The notes beneath the pieces were generated by a model. That model did not search any database and was not told the origin of the DNA. It saw only the letters and a list, made by a program, of their open reading frames with translations. The position numbers and the translations under genes were made by a program. This document shows, one piece after another, positions 19,499 to 28,746 of a stretch of 64,000 nt of DNA. Positions within the stretch are counted from its first letter, which is position 1. Every line of letters begins with the position of its first letter. The stretch comes from Rhizobium gallicum bv. gallicum R602sp (GTDB lineage Bacteria > Pseudomonadota > Alphaproteobacteria > Rhizobiales > Rhizobiaceae), in NCBI RefSeq assembly GCF_000816845.1, contig NZ_CP006877.1, positions 3,784,501 through 3,848,500 on the forward strand. Direction: 5' to 3'.

Positions 19499-19723
19499 TT
19501 GGACGCCTTTTCCTATGACCTGCGGGGCCTGAAATGCCCCCTACCCGTGCTGAAGACCCGCCGCAAGCTTTCTTCCATGACAAGCGGCGCGCTGATTCGG
19601 GTAGAAACGACCGACCCGCTGGCTGGGATCGACATCCCTCATTTCTGTAAGGAAGACGGCCACGCGTTACTGGAAACGGTGAAAACCGAAACCGGTCACC
19701 GTTTCCTGATCCGCAAGCGATAA
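19499..19723 (+). CDS. TusA-family sulfur carrier protein
   Basis: A 74-residue SirA/TusA domain protein with the CPxP motif at residues 13-16 (CPLP); the cysteine would carry persulfide sulfur. Roles in the family include tRNA thiolation, molybdenum cofactor synthesis and sulfur trafficking. The start appears to be TTG at 19499, since no ATG or GTG fits. AGGA lies about 11 nt upstream. It follows the L,D-transpeptidase closely and is convergent with the COG0523 gene, two bases apart. Confidence 0.85.
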   Translation: MDAFSYDLRGLKCPLPVLKTRRKLSSMTSGALIRVETTDPLAGIDIPHFCKEDGHALLETVKTETGHRFLIRKR

Positions 19724-19725
19724 TC

Positions 19726-20862
19726 TCAGATCTTCATGCCAGGAATGGCGAGCGGATTGTCGCTGAGAGCCGCGCGATCGGGCGTGTCGATCCGCGGCTT
19801 TCCGAGAAATGCATCGAAGAGGTTCTTCACGAAATCCTCCGGCAGATCCTTGGTGATCAGTACCATGCGCGTTCGCCGGTCGACCGGATCCGGCCAGGCC
19901 GGAAGGCGCACCGGCGGGTGAAAGATATTCTGCACGCCATGCAGGACCAGGGGCCTCTCCGGCCTGTCCGAAACGGCAACGATTGCCTTCATGCGCAGCA
20001 GCTTTTCGCCATGCGCGGAGCGCAATAGGTCGATGAACATCTCGAGCGCCATCGGCTCGATCGGCTTGTCTTCGACAATCGAGAAGGACCGGATCGACGC
20101 ATCGTGACGGTTCACATCATGGGGATCTTGATGGTCATGACCATGGTGGTGGTGATCGTGGCCATGATGGTGACGATCATCATGCTCGTCTTCGTCGCGA
20201 AGCCAGCGGCTGACGTCGGCGATCTTCGTTGCCGGGTTGTATAGACCGTTTACGAAAATCTCCGCGCTACCGGCGGATGCGCTGTCAGCATCCATCGGCA
20301 CCGCGCGCGGATTGAGGTATCGCAGCCGCGCCTCCAGCACCGACAACAGCTCGGCGGATGCCATCGCCTGCTTCGACACGATGAGGCGATCGGCGACTGC
20401 GACTTGCCGGCGCGCCTCCTCGTGATTGGTGAGCGTCTGAAGGCCATTGACTGCGTCAACGACCGTGACAACGCCGTCGAGCTCAAAATTGGTGGCGATA
20501 ATCGGGTTGCCCATGATCGCCTGCATGACCGGCGCCGGATCGGCAAGGCCGGTAGTCTCGATCACGACACGTTTCACGGGCTTGACCCGGCCGGTCTGCA
20601 CCGCATCGATGAGGTTTGCCAGCGTATCGACGAGCTCGCCGCGCACCGTGCAGCAAAGGCAGCCGTCAGAAAGCTCGATGATCGCATCTCCCGAGCTTTC
20701 GACGAGCAGATGGTCGATGCCGACATCGCCGAATTCGTTGATGATAACGGCGGCATCCTTCATCGCCGGATCCTTGAGGATGCGGTTCAGCAAGGTTGAC
20801 TTACCGGCGCCAAGAAAGCCGGTCAGGATCGTGACCGGGATCGTGTCGTGATGACTGCTCAT
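19726..20862 (-). CDS. COG0523 (CobW/YjiA/ZigA-like) metal GTPase
   Basis: A 378-residue G3E GTPase. Walker A is GFLGAGKST (15-23), the metal-binding CLCC motif is at 68-71, and ETTGLADP is the switch region. A histidine- and aspartate-rich loop at about 224-249 probably binds Zn or another metal. A C-terminal CobW_C domain follows. The expected guanine-specificity motif ([S/N]KxD) reads SKQA at 163-166, with no Asp. Family members act as metal chaperones. The gene may be cotranscribed with the D,D-carboxypeptidase, whose start is upstream on the same strand (11 bases apart). Confidence 0.88.
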   Translation of the reverse strand: MSSHHDTIPVTILTGFLGAGKSTLLNRILKDPAMKDAAVIINEFGDVGIDHLLVESSGDAIIELSDGCLCCTVRGELVDTLANLIDAVQTGRVKPVKRVVIETTGLADPAPVMQAIMGNPIIATNFELDGVVTVVDAVNGLQTLTNHEEARRQVAVADRLIVSKQAMASAELLSVLEARLRYLNPRAVPMDADSASAGSAEIFVNGLYNPATKIADVSRWLRDEDEHDDRHHHGHDHHHHGHDHQDPHDVNRHDASIRSFSIVEDKPIEPMALEMFIDLLRSAHGEKLLRMKAIVAVSDRPERPLVLHGVQNIFHPPVRLPAWPDPVDRRTRMVLITKDLPEDFVKNLFDAFLGKPRIDTPDRAALSDNPLAIPGMKI

Positions 20863-20873
20863 TTTCCTTTGCC

Positions 20874-21977
20874 TTAGAAGGACGTCGGGCGCGGCAGCGG
20901 TACCGGCACATTGGCAAGGTCGCCGATTGCCTCGGCCTTTGCCATCTTGTCCGGCTGGACTTCCTGGCCGGGAATGAGGCCGGCAAAGACGTAGCGCGGC
21001 TCGTGATCCATTTCCTGGATATAGGGCGACTGCACTTTCATGCGACCGACCTCGTCGCGCGTTTCGCTGCGCACCTTGGCGCCCTTTGCACTGCAGATAT
21101 CGGCGCTCAAGTCGGTGACCTGATCCTGCCCCAGTCCGTAGGGTTTCAACGAACCCAAGGTATCGACTGCGGGAAACTGTGTCGTAAAGCCCTTCTGCAA
21201 CAGGTTCGCCGTCGCATCCGCACGCGCCGCGAGGCTGTCTGTGCCCAGAACGACCGAAATGATGGTGCGGCCGTTCCGGGTCGCCGAACCGATCTGGTTG
21301 AAGCCCGACGCGCAGATGAAACCGGTCTTCATGCCGTCCGCACCGGCGAAACGGCCGATCAGCAGATTGATATTGGCCGTGTTCGTCTTGCCGTTGGTAA
21401 AGCCTTCAAGAGCGAAATAGCCCGCATATTGCGGGAAGTCACGCCGTAACGCGACTGTCAGGACTGCGAGATCGCGCGCCGTCGTATATTGGCCCCTGCC
21501 TGGCAGGCCGTTCGGATTGACGAAATGCGAATCCGACATGCCGAGCTTTGCTGCATCGGAATTCATGCGCAGGACAAAGGCATCCTGGGTCCCAGCGACG
21601 GCCTCTGCCACGGCAACCGCGACGTCATTCGCCGACTTGATCATGAGGATCTTCAACGCGCTGTCGAGCGTCAGCTTCTGCCCCGGCTTGTAATACATTT
21701 TCGCAGCCGGCTGGGCAGCCGCCTGCTTGCTGATGACGATCGGCGTTTCGAGGCTGATCTCGCCGGCGCGGATTGCATTGAACACCGTATAGGCCGTCAT
21801 CAGCTTTGTCAGCGATGCCGGATACCATTTGCGAAAGGCTTCTTCATGCTCCAGCACGCGGCCGCTTTGGACATCGACGAGGATATGCGGATTGGCCTGC
21901 GCCAGCGGAACCGAGAAGAAAAAAGCGGCGGTAGCGGTGGCTGCGAATGAAATCAAACGTTTCTGGCGCGTTGACAC
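20874..21977 (-). CDS. D-alanyl-D-alanine carboxypeptidase (class A LMM PBP)
   Basis: A 367-residue periplasmic serine peptidase that trims pentapeptide stems of peptidoglycan. A signal peptide ends near residue 28 (LAQA). The three active-site motifs are SLTK (55-58), SAN (115-117) and KTG (217-219). The C-terminal portion carries a short helical tail. The start is GTG at 21977 with AGGGA 7 nt upstream. DacC/DacF-type naming cannot be decided here. Confidence 0.93.
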   Translation of the reverse strand: MSTRQKRLISFAATATAAFFFSVPLAQANPHILVDVQSGRVLEHEEAFRKWYPASLTKLMTAYTVFNAIRAGEISLETPIVISKQAAAQPAAKMYYKPGQKLTLDSALKILMIKSANDVAVAVAEAVAGTQDAFVLRMNSDAAKLGMSDSHFVNPNGLPGRGQYTTARDLAVLTVALRRDFPQYAGYFALEGFTNGKTNTANINLLIGRFAGADGMKTGFICASGFNQIGSATRNGRTIISVVLGTDSLAARADATANLLQKGFTTQFPAVDTLGSLKPYGLGQDQVTDLSADICSAKGAKVRSETRDEVGRMKVQSPYIQEMDHEPRYVFAGLIPGQEVQPDKMAKAEAIGDLANVPVPLPRPTSF

Positions 21978-22127
21978 GGTTCGTCCCTAAGATGTCCGGA
22001 AATCTCGAAAGCTTCACCTATTTAGCTTATATGGCCATGACATGGCAAAGGTCATTGAATAAGTTATTCCGCGGCGCAGCATTGCGCAAGCCGCCGGACA
22101 ACCCGATTTCGCGACAGGAAGTTACGT

Positions 22128-23291
22128 ATGCCGATTTTAAACAGAGCCGCTGAAATGCAAGCCGAAGTGGCCGAATGGCGCCGCTATATCCACGCCCGGC
22201 CGGAGCTTCTTTTCGCGGTCGAAAACACGGCGGCCTTCGTTGCCGGCAAGCTCAGGGAGTTCGGCGTTGACGAAATTGTGACCGGCATCGGCCGCACCGG
22301 CGTGGTCGGCCTGATCAAGGGCAAGGGAGAGGGCAGCCGCACGATCGGCCTCCGCGCCGACATGGACGCCCTGCCGATGACGGAGATCACCGGCAAGCCC
22401 TGGGCCTCGACGACACCCGGCAAGATGCATGCCTGCGGACATGACGGCCACACGGCAATGCTGCTTGGCGCCGCGAAATATCTTGCCGAGACCCGCAACT
22501 TCAACGGCAACATCGCCGTAATCTTCCAGCCGGCCGAAGAGGGCGGCGGCGGCGGCAACCTGATGGTCCAGGACGGCATGATGGAGCGCTTCAGTATCGA
22601 GGAGGTGTACGGGATGCATAATCTGCCGGGCCTTCCCGTCGGGCAGTTCGCCACCCGCCAAGGCGCGATCATGGCGGCAACGGACGAGTTCACGGTGACA
22701 ATCAAGGGCCTCGGCGGTCATGCCGCCCAGCCGCACCGTACGATCGACCCGATTGCGATCGGTGCGCAGATCGTCACCAACCTGCAGATGATCGCTTCGC
22801 GCAGTGCTGATCCCCTGCGTTCTGTCGTCGTCTCGGTTACCAAGTTCAATGCGGGTTTCGCCCACAACGTCATTCCGAATGACGCGCAGATCGCCGGCAC
22901 GATCCGCACGCTCGACGCCGAAGTCCGTGATCTGGCGGAAACACGCTTGAAGCAGATCATCAACGGCCTGGCCGCTGCCCATGGCGCGCAGGCCGATATC
23001 AGTTTCCACCGCAACTATCCCGTCACCGTCAACCATGCCACCGAGACCACCCATGCGATTGCCGTCGCCAGCGACATAGCAGGCGCAGCAAACGTCAATC
23101 CTGAAATCGATCCGATGATGGGAGGCGAGGATTTCTCCTATATGCTCAACGCCCGTCCCGGCGCTTTCATCTTCATCGGCAACGGCGACAGCGCAGGCCT
23201 TCATAATCCGGCCTATGATTTTAACGACGAAGTCATTTCCCACGGCATCTCTTATTGGGTCCGCCTTGCCGAACAGCGTTTGGGCGCGTGA
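22128..23291 (+). CDS. M20-family amidohydrolase (hippurate hydrolase-like)
   Basis: A 387-residue M20D metallohydrolase. The metal-binding block HACGHDGH is at 101-108. It is followed by FQPAEEGGGGG and the dimerisation domain GLGGHAAQPHRTIDP, then MMGGEDFSYML near the end. Family members hydrolyse N-acyl amino acids, hippurate or auxin conjugates; the substrate here is unknown. It is divergent from the carboxypeptidase gene and is followed by a good terminator hairpin and a tRNA gene. Confidence 0.9.
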   Translation: MPILNRAAEMQAEVAEWRRYIHARPELLFAVENTAAFVAGKLREFGVDEIVTGIGRTGVVGLIKGKGEGSRTIGLRADMDALPMTEITGKPWASTTPGKMHACGHDGHTAMLLGAAKYLAETRNFNGNIAVIFQPAEEGGGGGNLMVQDGMMERFSIEEVYGMHNLPGLPVGQFATRQGAIMAATDEFTVTIKGLGGHAAQPHRTIDPIAIGAQIVTNLQMIASRSADPLRSVVVSVTKFNAGFAHNVIPNDAQIAGTIRTLDAEVRDLAETRLKQIINGLAAAHGAQADISFHRNYPVTVNHATETTHAIAVASDIAGAANVNPEIDPMMGGEDFSYMLNARPGAFIFIGNGDSAGLHNPAYDFNDEVISHGISYWVRLAEQRLGA

Positions 23292-23317
23292 AAATCTATA
23301 CGCGATAAGAGCCTCAA

Positions 23318-23348
23318 AAAAGCTTGGCTTCCCGCCAAGCCTTTTGTA
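23318..23348 (+). terminator. Rho-independent terminator after the M20 gene
   Basis: GCTTGGC (23324-23330) pairs with GCCAAGC (23336-23342) over the loop TTCCC, followed by CTTTTG. It lies 30-50 bases after the stop at 23291 and just ahead of the tRNA gene. A run of A residues upstream gives it partial bidirectional character. Confidence 0.7.
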
Positions 23349-23363
23349 TGCATGGCACGGAGT

Positions 23364-23440
23364 GGTCCCGTAGCTCAGCAGGATAGAGCATCAGATTCCT
23401 AATCTGGGGGTCGCGCGTTCGAATCGCGCCGGGATCACCA
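23364..23440 (+). tRNA. tRNA-Arg (anticodon CCT)
   Basis: A 77-base cloverleaf with CCA encoded at the 3' end. The acceptor GGTCCCG pairs with CGGGATC, with one G-U pair at position 2. The D arm is GCTC...GAGC. The anticodon loop TTCCTAA sits in the stem TCAGA/TCTGG, and the T arm is GCGCG-TTCGAAT-CGCGC. The anticodon CCT reads AGG codons. tRNA-Arg genes are common integration sites, but no integrase or element follows here. Confidence 0.96.
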
Positions 23441-23476
23441 AAACATTCCGAGGAAGCCCTCGATACGGATAGTGCA

Positions 23477-25027
23477 TCACTGAATGGGCCTGCGAGGGCT
23501 GGCGGTGTGTTCCTTCACCACTTCATTTGAACTATCGATTTCCTGAAGCAAGACGTCATAGCCCCAAAGATTGGCGAGATGCTGCAGGACGAGCTTCGTA
23601 TCGGCCTCCTGAAGAAACCAATCATTCGTGACATTGTGGCGCAAGAGAAGGCGGCGGTCACCGGCAAGATCGACATCGACGATGTCTATTCCCGGGTCGA
23701 TCCAGCCGATGTCGTATTCGCGGGAAAGCTGACGGCGGATGCGCCGATAGCCGCGTTCGTCGTGGATTGCCGAAACCAGAATTCCTTCTTCCTGCTCCGG
23801 GTCGTCGTAAAGATGGAAAAGGCGCAACTGGCGGATCAGGTTGGGGCTCAGGAACTGATTGATGAAACTCTCGTCCCGATAATCGGCCCAGATGTCACGC
23901 AGCACCGACATTGCATCGCCTTGTCCGGCAATGTCCGGAAACCACGCCCTGTCCTCTTCCGTCGGTGCCGTCACGATCCGCTCGATATCCTGCATCATTG
24001 CAAAACCCAGCGCATAGGGATTGAAGCCCGAGAAGCGACGATCGTCGTAGTTTGGCTGGAACACGACATTGGCATGTGATTTCAGGAATTCGAGGAAGTT
24101 TCCGTCGCTGATCTGCCCGCGCTCGTGAAGCCTGTTCATGATCCGGTAGTGGACGTAGGTGGCCGTTCCCTCATTCATCACCTTGGTCTGGCGCTGCGGG
24201 TGAAAATACTGCGCGACATGGCGGACGATGCGCAAAATCTCACGCTGCCATGGCTGCAGCAATGGTGCTGATTTTTCGAGGAAATAGAGGATGTTGTCCT
24301 GAGGAAGGCCAAGGGCGAGGCGCCGCTTCTCCAGGCCGACATCGGCTGCCGTGCGCTTCTTGCCGGTGGGAACAGTGCGCCAAAGATCGTTGAACACCTG
24401 CTCTTCGTGGACCCGGCGCTCCTGCTCCCGCCGCTCCTCGTCACGAAGGTCGACCTTCGTCTTGCCGGCGTGCCGATGCACGCCATGCGACATTAGCGCG
24501 TGCGCGGCATCGAGCGTGCGCTCGACTTCGACTTCGCCGTAGCGCTCCTCGCAACGGGCGATGTAGCTCTTGGCGAAATTGAGGTAGTCGAGGATGCCAT
24601 CGGCATCCGTCCAGAGTTGGAAGAGATAGTTGTTCTTGAAGAAGTGATTATGTCCGAACGCGGCGTGCGCGATAACTAAGGTCTGCATCGTCGCCGAGTT
24701 TTCCTCCATCAGATAGGAGATGCAGGGCGAACTGTTGATGACAATTTCATAGGCAAGGTCGCGCATCCCGCGACGGTAGAAAGCCTCGTGATGGGCGAAA
24801 TGCTTGCCGAAGGACCAATGGCGGTAGAAGAGCGGCATGCCGGTCGACGAGTAGGCATCCAGCATCTGTTCCGAAGTGATGACCTCGATCTGATTTGGGT
24901 AGACATCCAGGCCAAGTTCGCCGAGCGCGATCTCCTCGCAGGCGTCATGAACGCGCTGGAGCGTTGGAAAATCCCAGTCGGCGCCGTTAAACAGCAACCG
25001 CTGCTTTGACATCGACGTGGTCGTCAT
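23477..25027 (-). CDS. spoVR: SpoVR family protein
   Basis: A 516-residue protein of the SpoVR/YcgB family, whose molecular role is unknown. Recognisable blocks are MPLFYRHWSFGKHF, NSSPCISYLMEEN, NEGTATYVHY and NPYALGFAMMQDIER. It is the last gene of the prkA-yeaH-spoVR set; the ATG overlaps the yeaH stop by 4 bases. In many Proteobacteria these three genes travel together and respond to nutrient or stationary-phase stress. It is convergent with the tRNA-Arg gene. Confidence 0.93.
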   Translation of the reverse strand: MTTTSMSKQRLLFNGADWDFPTLQRVHDACEEIALGELGLDVYPNQIEVITSEQMLDAYSSTGMPLFYRHWSFGKHFAHHEAFYRRGMRDLAYEIVINSSPCISYLMEENSATMQTLVIAHAAFGHNHFFKNNYLFQLWTDADGILDYLNFAKSYIARCEERYGEVEVERTLDAAHALMSHGVHRHAGKTKVDLRDEERREQERRVHEEQVFNDLWRTVPTGKKRTAADVGLEKRRLALGLPQDNILYFLEKSAPLLQPWQREILRIVRHVAQYFHPQRQTKVMNEGTATYVHYRIMNRLHERGQISDGNFLEFLKSHANVVFQPNYDDRRFSGFNPYALGFAMMQDIERIVTAPTEEDRAWFPDIAGQGDAMSVLRDIWADYRDESFINQFLSPNLIRQLRLFHLYDDPEQEEGILVSAIHDERGYRRIRRQLSREYDIGWIDPGIDIVDVDLAGDRRLLLRHNVTNDWFLQEADTKLVLQHLANLWGYDVLLQEIDSSNEVVKEHTASPRRPIQ

Positions 25028-26301
25028 GGCGCCACCTTCGACTGTGCATCACGTTTCTGGAAGAGATCGTGGAAGACCGGGAATATTTCGTTGCGCCGAC
25101 ACACTTTGCGCATGGACAGGGGCACCTGTTCGGCACGGATCCCTTCGTAAAGCGTCCAGAGCGGTGAGCGGGACACGGAGGAGTCGCTGTCTTCCTCGCC
25201 GACCTCGATATAGGCGAAATACTGGCACAGCGGCAAAATCTCATGACGCAGCAGTTGCCCTGTCATGGTGCCGTCCGAATAGGAGTTGTCACCATCGGAA
25301 GCCTGGGCGGCATAGATGTTCCACTCTGCCGGATCGAACCGCGCCGCGACAATCGTGCGCATCGCCGCAAGTGCGCTTGATACCAGCGTACCGCCCGTCG
25401 CCGGACCATAGAAGAAGGTTTCCTCGTCGACTTCTTCGGCTTTGTCCGTATGGCGGATGAAGACGATCTCGACCTTCTTGTAGCGCTGCGACAGGAAAAG
25501 GTAGAGCAGCAGGTAGAACCGCTTCGCAAGATCCTTCATATGCTCCGACATAGAGCCGGAGACGTCCATCAGGCAGAACATGACGGCCTTCGCCACCGGT
25601 TTCGGCTCGCTTTCGAAGCGGCGATAGCGCACATCGAGCGGATCGATATAAGGAATGCGCCGGCTTTTTTCCGTCAACGCTTTGAGTTTAGCCTCAAGAG
25701 CCAGGCGCTTCTCGTCGTCTTCGCATTCGCCGATCTCACGCCGAAGTGCCTCCATCTCCTGGATGCGCGGGCGGCGAAGCGCGATCCGTCGCATCATCGC
25801 CATCCGAGTCGTGCGGCCGACGGCAATGTTGGACGGTGAACCGGATACCGAATAACCGGCCCGCACAGGGCTTTCTTCCTCAGTTTCCGTCAGCCGCCGC
25901 TTGGCGAGATCGGGCAGTTCCAGATCATCAAGAAAGACGTCGAGGAACTCCTCGCGCGTCAGCACGAAGCGGAAACCATCCTCGCCGTCGCCTTCACCTG
26001 CTTCCTTCGGCCTGCCGCCGCTCCTGCCAGGCGGCCGCGGGATGATGTCCCCCTCAACGAAGGCTCTGTTTCCCGGCAGAATTTGATCGCTGATGCCGCC
26101 CTCGCCCCGGCGGAAACCCGGCTCTGTCAGGCCGTCAATCGGCAGGGTGATTTCGCCACCGTCGAGCACGTCCCGAATATTACGGCTTTGCAGAGAACGT
26201 TTCACCGCCTGCTGCACGGCGCTTTTCGCGCGCCGAAGAAACCGTTGACGATTTTCCAAGCTTTTACCGCGCGGATTGAGCCGGCGGTCGACAATGTGCA
26301 T
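25024..26301 (-). CDS. yeaH: DUF444/YeaH family protein with vWA-like motif
   Basis: A 425-residue protein, normal for DUF444 (YeaH/YhbH). The N-terminal half is charged and basic (MHIVDRRLNPRGKSLENRQR). The C-terminal half is von Willebrand A-like with the MIDAS pattern DVSGSM at 246-251. It works with the kinase PrkA/YeaG in an undefined stress pathway. It starts 19 nt after prkA and overlaps spoVR, so the three are almost certainly one transcript. Confidence 0.93.
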   Translation of the reverse strand: MHIVDRRLNPRGKSLENRQRFLRRAKSAVQQAVKRSLQSRNIRDVLDGGEITLPIDGLTEPGFRRGEGGISDQILPGNRAFVEGDIIPRPPGRSGGRPKEAGEGDGEDGFRFVLTREEFLDVFLDDLELPDLAKRRLTETEEESPVRAGYSVSGSPSNIAVGRTTRMAMMRRIALRRPRIQEMEALRREIGECEDDEKRLALEAKLKALTEKSRRIPYIDPLDVRYRRFESEPKPVAKAVMFCLMDVSGSMSEHMKDLAKRFYLLLYLFLSQRYKKVEIVFIRHTDKAEEVDEETFFYGPATGGTLVSSALAAMRTIVAARFDPAEWNIYAAQASDGDNSYSDGTMTGQLLRHEILPLCQYFAYIEVGEEDSDSSVSRSPLWTLYEGIRAEQVPLSMRKVCRRNEIFPVFHDLFQKRDAQSKVAP

Positions 26302-26320
26302 GATAGCTCCCGCGTGAGCG

Positions 26321-28264
26321 TTAACTTGCCTGCTTAACGCGCATGTACCATTCCACTAGGCGCCGAACCTGTCTTTCGGTGTAGCCGCGCGTGGTCATGC
26401 GCGAAACGAATTCACTGTGTTTCTTTTCGGCTTCGCCGTCCTTCTTTGTGCCGAACGAAATAACTGGCAGCAGGTCCTCGACTTGCGAGAACATGCGTTT
26501 CTCGATCACCTCCCTGATCTTTTCATAGCTCGTCCAAGACGGGTTTTTCCCGCTGTTGTTTGCACGCGACCGCAAGCAGAACTTGACGATTTCGTTTCGG
26601 AAGTCCTTCGGGTTGGCGATACCCGCGGGCTTTTCAATCTTCGTCAACTCCTGATTGAGCAGTTCCCGGTCGAGAAGCTGGCCGGTATCCGGATCCTTGA
26701 AGTCCACATCCTCGATCCAGGCATCGGCATAGTCCACGTAGCGATCGAAAAGATTCTGTCCGTAATCGGCATAGGATTCCAGATAGGCTTTCTGAATCTC
26801 GTTGCCGATGAACTCCGCATAGCGCGGTGCGAGTTCGGCCTTGATGAACTCCATGTAGCGTTTCTCGATCTCGTCAGGAAACTGCTCGCGGCGGATCGCC
26901 TGTTCCAGAACGTACATCAGATGAACCGGATCGGCCCCCACTTCGCTCGTGTGATGATTAAAGGTCGAAGCGAGCACTTTGAAGGCGAAACGTGTCGATA
27001 TTCCGTCCATTCCCTCGTCAACGCCGCCTGCATCCCGATATTCCTGGACACTACGGGCTCGCGGATCGGTCTCCTTGAGGCTTTCGCCGTCATAGGTGCG
27101 CATCTTGGAAAAATATGTCGAGTTTTCATGCTTTCGCAAGCGCGAAAGCACCGAAAAGCGCGCCAGCATTTTAAGCGTCCCCGGTGCACAAGGAGCATCC
27201 GCGAGTTCCGACCCTTCGATCAGTTTCTCGTAGATCTTCTGCTCCTCGGTGACCCGGAGGCAATACGGCACCTTGATGACGCAGATGCGGTCGATGAAAG
27301 CTTCATTGTTCTTGTTCGCCTTGAAACTCTGCCATTCGGCCTCGTTGGAATGCGCAAGAACAATGCCCGAAAAAGGAATGGCGCCGATATTTTCGGTACC
27401 AATGTAATTTCCCTCCTGCGTCGCTGTCAGCAGGGGATGCAACATCTTGATCGGCGCCTTGAACATCTCGACGAATTCCAGCAGGCCCTGGTTGGCGCGG
27501 TTGAGCGCGCCGGAATAGCTGTAGGCGTCCGGATCATTCTGGGAATAGGTCTCAAGCTTGCGGATATCGACCTTGCCCGCCAGGGAAGAAATATCCTGAT
27601 TGTTCTCGTCGCCCGGCTCGGTCTTGGCGATGGCGATCTGGCGCAACCGCGAAGGCTGCATTCTGACGACGCGGAATTGGGAAATATCGCCACCGAACTC
27701 GTCAAGCCGCTTCAGGCACCACGGGCTCATTAGCCCGGTCAGCCGCCGCGTCGGAATGCCGTATTCCTCAAGGAGCAGCGACCCCATTGTGGCTGGATCA
27801 AAGAGGCTGAGCGGACTTTCAAAGACCGGACTGACCTCCTCGCCCGCCTTCAGCACAAAGATCGGATGGACTTCCATCAACTGCTTTAATCGTTCAGCTA
27901 GCGACGACTTGCCGCCGCCGACCGGACCGAGCAGATAAAGAATCTGCTTACGCTCCTCGAGCCCCTGTGCGGCATGTGTGAAGAACGAAACGATACGCTC
28001 GATCGTCTCCTCCATGCCGTAAAAGCCAGTGAAGGCCGGGTAGGTCCGGATCGTCCTGTTCATGAAGACCCGGCCGAGACGTAGATCCTTGGCGGTGTCC
28101 AATACCTCCGGTTCGCCTATCGCTGCAAGGAGACGCTCCGTCGCGTTGGCATAGGCAAGCGGCTCCTGCTTGCAGAGCGACAAGTATTCTGTGATGGACA
28201 TCTCAGTTTCGCGTCGCGTTTCATAGTTACGCGTAAACGCATCGAACACGGATTCATTCAGCAT
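26321..28264 (-). CDS. prkA: PrkA/YeaG family serine protein kinase (AAA+)
   Basis: A 647-residue protein with an N-terminal AAA+ domain (Walker A GPVGGGKS at 113-120) and a C-terminal PrkA domain. YeaG in E. coli is a kinase or AAA+ protease-like protein linked to nitrogen starvation and stationary phase. The ATG at 28264 is preceded by GGAGGG at close spacing; a TTG five codons upstream is less likely. It heads the prkA-yeaH-spoVR operon. The upstream leader contains a nested inverted repeat (28361-28435). Confidence 0.95.
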   Translation of the reverse strand: MLNESVFDAFTRNYETRRETEMSITEYLSLCKQEPLAYANATERLLAAIGEPEVLDTAKDLRLGRVFMNRTIRTYPAFTGFYGMEETIERIVSFFTHAAQGLEERKQILYLLGPVGGGKSSLAERLKQLMEVHPIFVLKAGEEVSPVFESPLSLFDPATMGSLLLEEYGIPTRRLTGLMSPWCLKRLDEFGGDISQFRVVRMQPSRLRQIAIAKTEPGDENNQDISSLAGKVDIRKLETYSQNDPDAYSYSGALNRANQGLLEFVEMFKAPIKMLHPLLTATQEGNYIGTENIGAIPFSGIVLAHSNEAEWQSFKANKNNEAFIDRICVIKVPYCLRVTEEQKIYEKLIEGSELADAPCAPGTLKMLARFSVLSRLRKHENSTYFSKMRTYDGESLKETDPRARSVQEYRDAGGVDEGMDGISTRFAFKVLASTFNHHTSEVGADPVHLMYVLEQAIRREQFPDEIEKRYMEFIKAELAPRYAEFIGNEIQKAYLESYADYGQNLFDRYVDYADAWIEDVDFKDPDTGQLLDRELLNQELTKIEKPAGIANPKDFRNEIVKFCLRSRANNSGKNPSWTSYEKIREVIEKRMFSQVEDLLPVISFGTKKDGEAEKKHSEFVSRMTTRGYTERQVRRLVEWYMRVKQAS

Positions 28265-28360
28265 GGGCCCTCCATTCAAGGTTTATGCCACAGGCTCCCG
28301 AAATAGCCGTACCACCGCAATGGAAACAACATTTCGTTGAGAATCAATATGTTTCGTGAA

Positions 28361-28435
28361 TTGATTGGACACCTGTCGGCCGTCTATAGCAATGCACAAA
28401 AATGTGCATCCATCGGTCGTTTTGGCTCCAATCAA
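28361..28435 (-). repeat. Nested inverted repeat upstream of prkA
   Basis: The outer arms TTGATTGGA (28361-28369) and TCCAATCAA (28427-28435) are perfect 9-bp inverted copies. Nested between them is a second perfect hairpin, ATGCACA (28392-28398) with TGTGCAT (28403-28409) around AAAA. The whole 75-base figure lies 97-171 bases ahead of the prkA start. It could be a structured leader RNA, a regulator-binding region or a small RNA; none is established. The rest of 28265-28478 shows nothing I recognise. Confidence 0.6.
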
Positions 28436-28478
28436 ACTAACTATACTATATCCTAATTCGTAAGGCGCCAGTGCGATA

Positions 28479-28685
28479 TCAGCACATTTCAGGACGTGAC
28501 ATGAGGCCGCAAAGGGCTTCTAATGCCGCTGCTGCTGATTCCCGCGCGCGGAAAATCGAAAGATTCCACGCTTGACCGGTTGCGCTTACGATTTTGATTT
28601 TCCCACGAGCCGGCATAAACAGCGCGAGACCGCGAGCCTTACACGCTCCAGCGGACGCTTTTGCTATATTTGCCGAATCAACCAT
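28479..28685 (-). CDS. Possible small protein, 68 residues (doubtful)
   Basis: A frame opening MVDSANIAKASAGACKARG has GAGGAG 4 nt ahead of the ATG at 28685. The product has two CxxxGL-like stretches and no signal peptide or known domain. It fills the otherwise empty region between the DUF992 gene and prkA, on the same strand as both. Only the ribosome site supports it, so it may be chance. Confidence 0.3.
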   Translation of the reverse strand: MVDSANIAKASAGACKARGLALFMPARGKIKIVSATGQAWNLSIFRARESAAAALEALCGLMSRPEMC

Positions 28686-28708
28686 CAAACTCCTCATCCA
28701 AGCTTGGC

Positions 28709-28732
28709 GCCCCTTCCGATGACGAAAGGGGC
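28709..28732 (-). terminator. Hairpin after the DUF992 gene
   Basis: GCCCCTT (28709-28715) pairs with AAGGGGC (28726-28732) across a 10-base loop, 15 bases past the DUF992 stop. There is no T-run on the minus strand, so termination by this hairpin alone is uncertain. Confidence 0.4.
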
Positions 28733-28746
28733 CCTAATGCAATTTG

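Noticed and set aside
23364..23440. tRNA-Arg as an integration site for a mobile element.
   Set aside because: No integrase, direct repeat of the tRNA end or foreign-looking genes follow; the neighbour is the conserved prkA-yeaH-spoVR operon.
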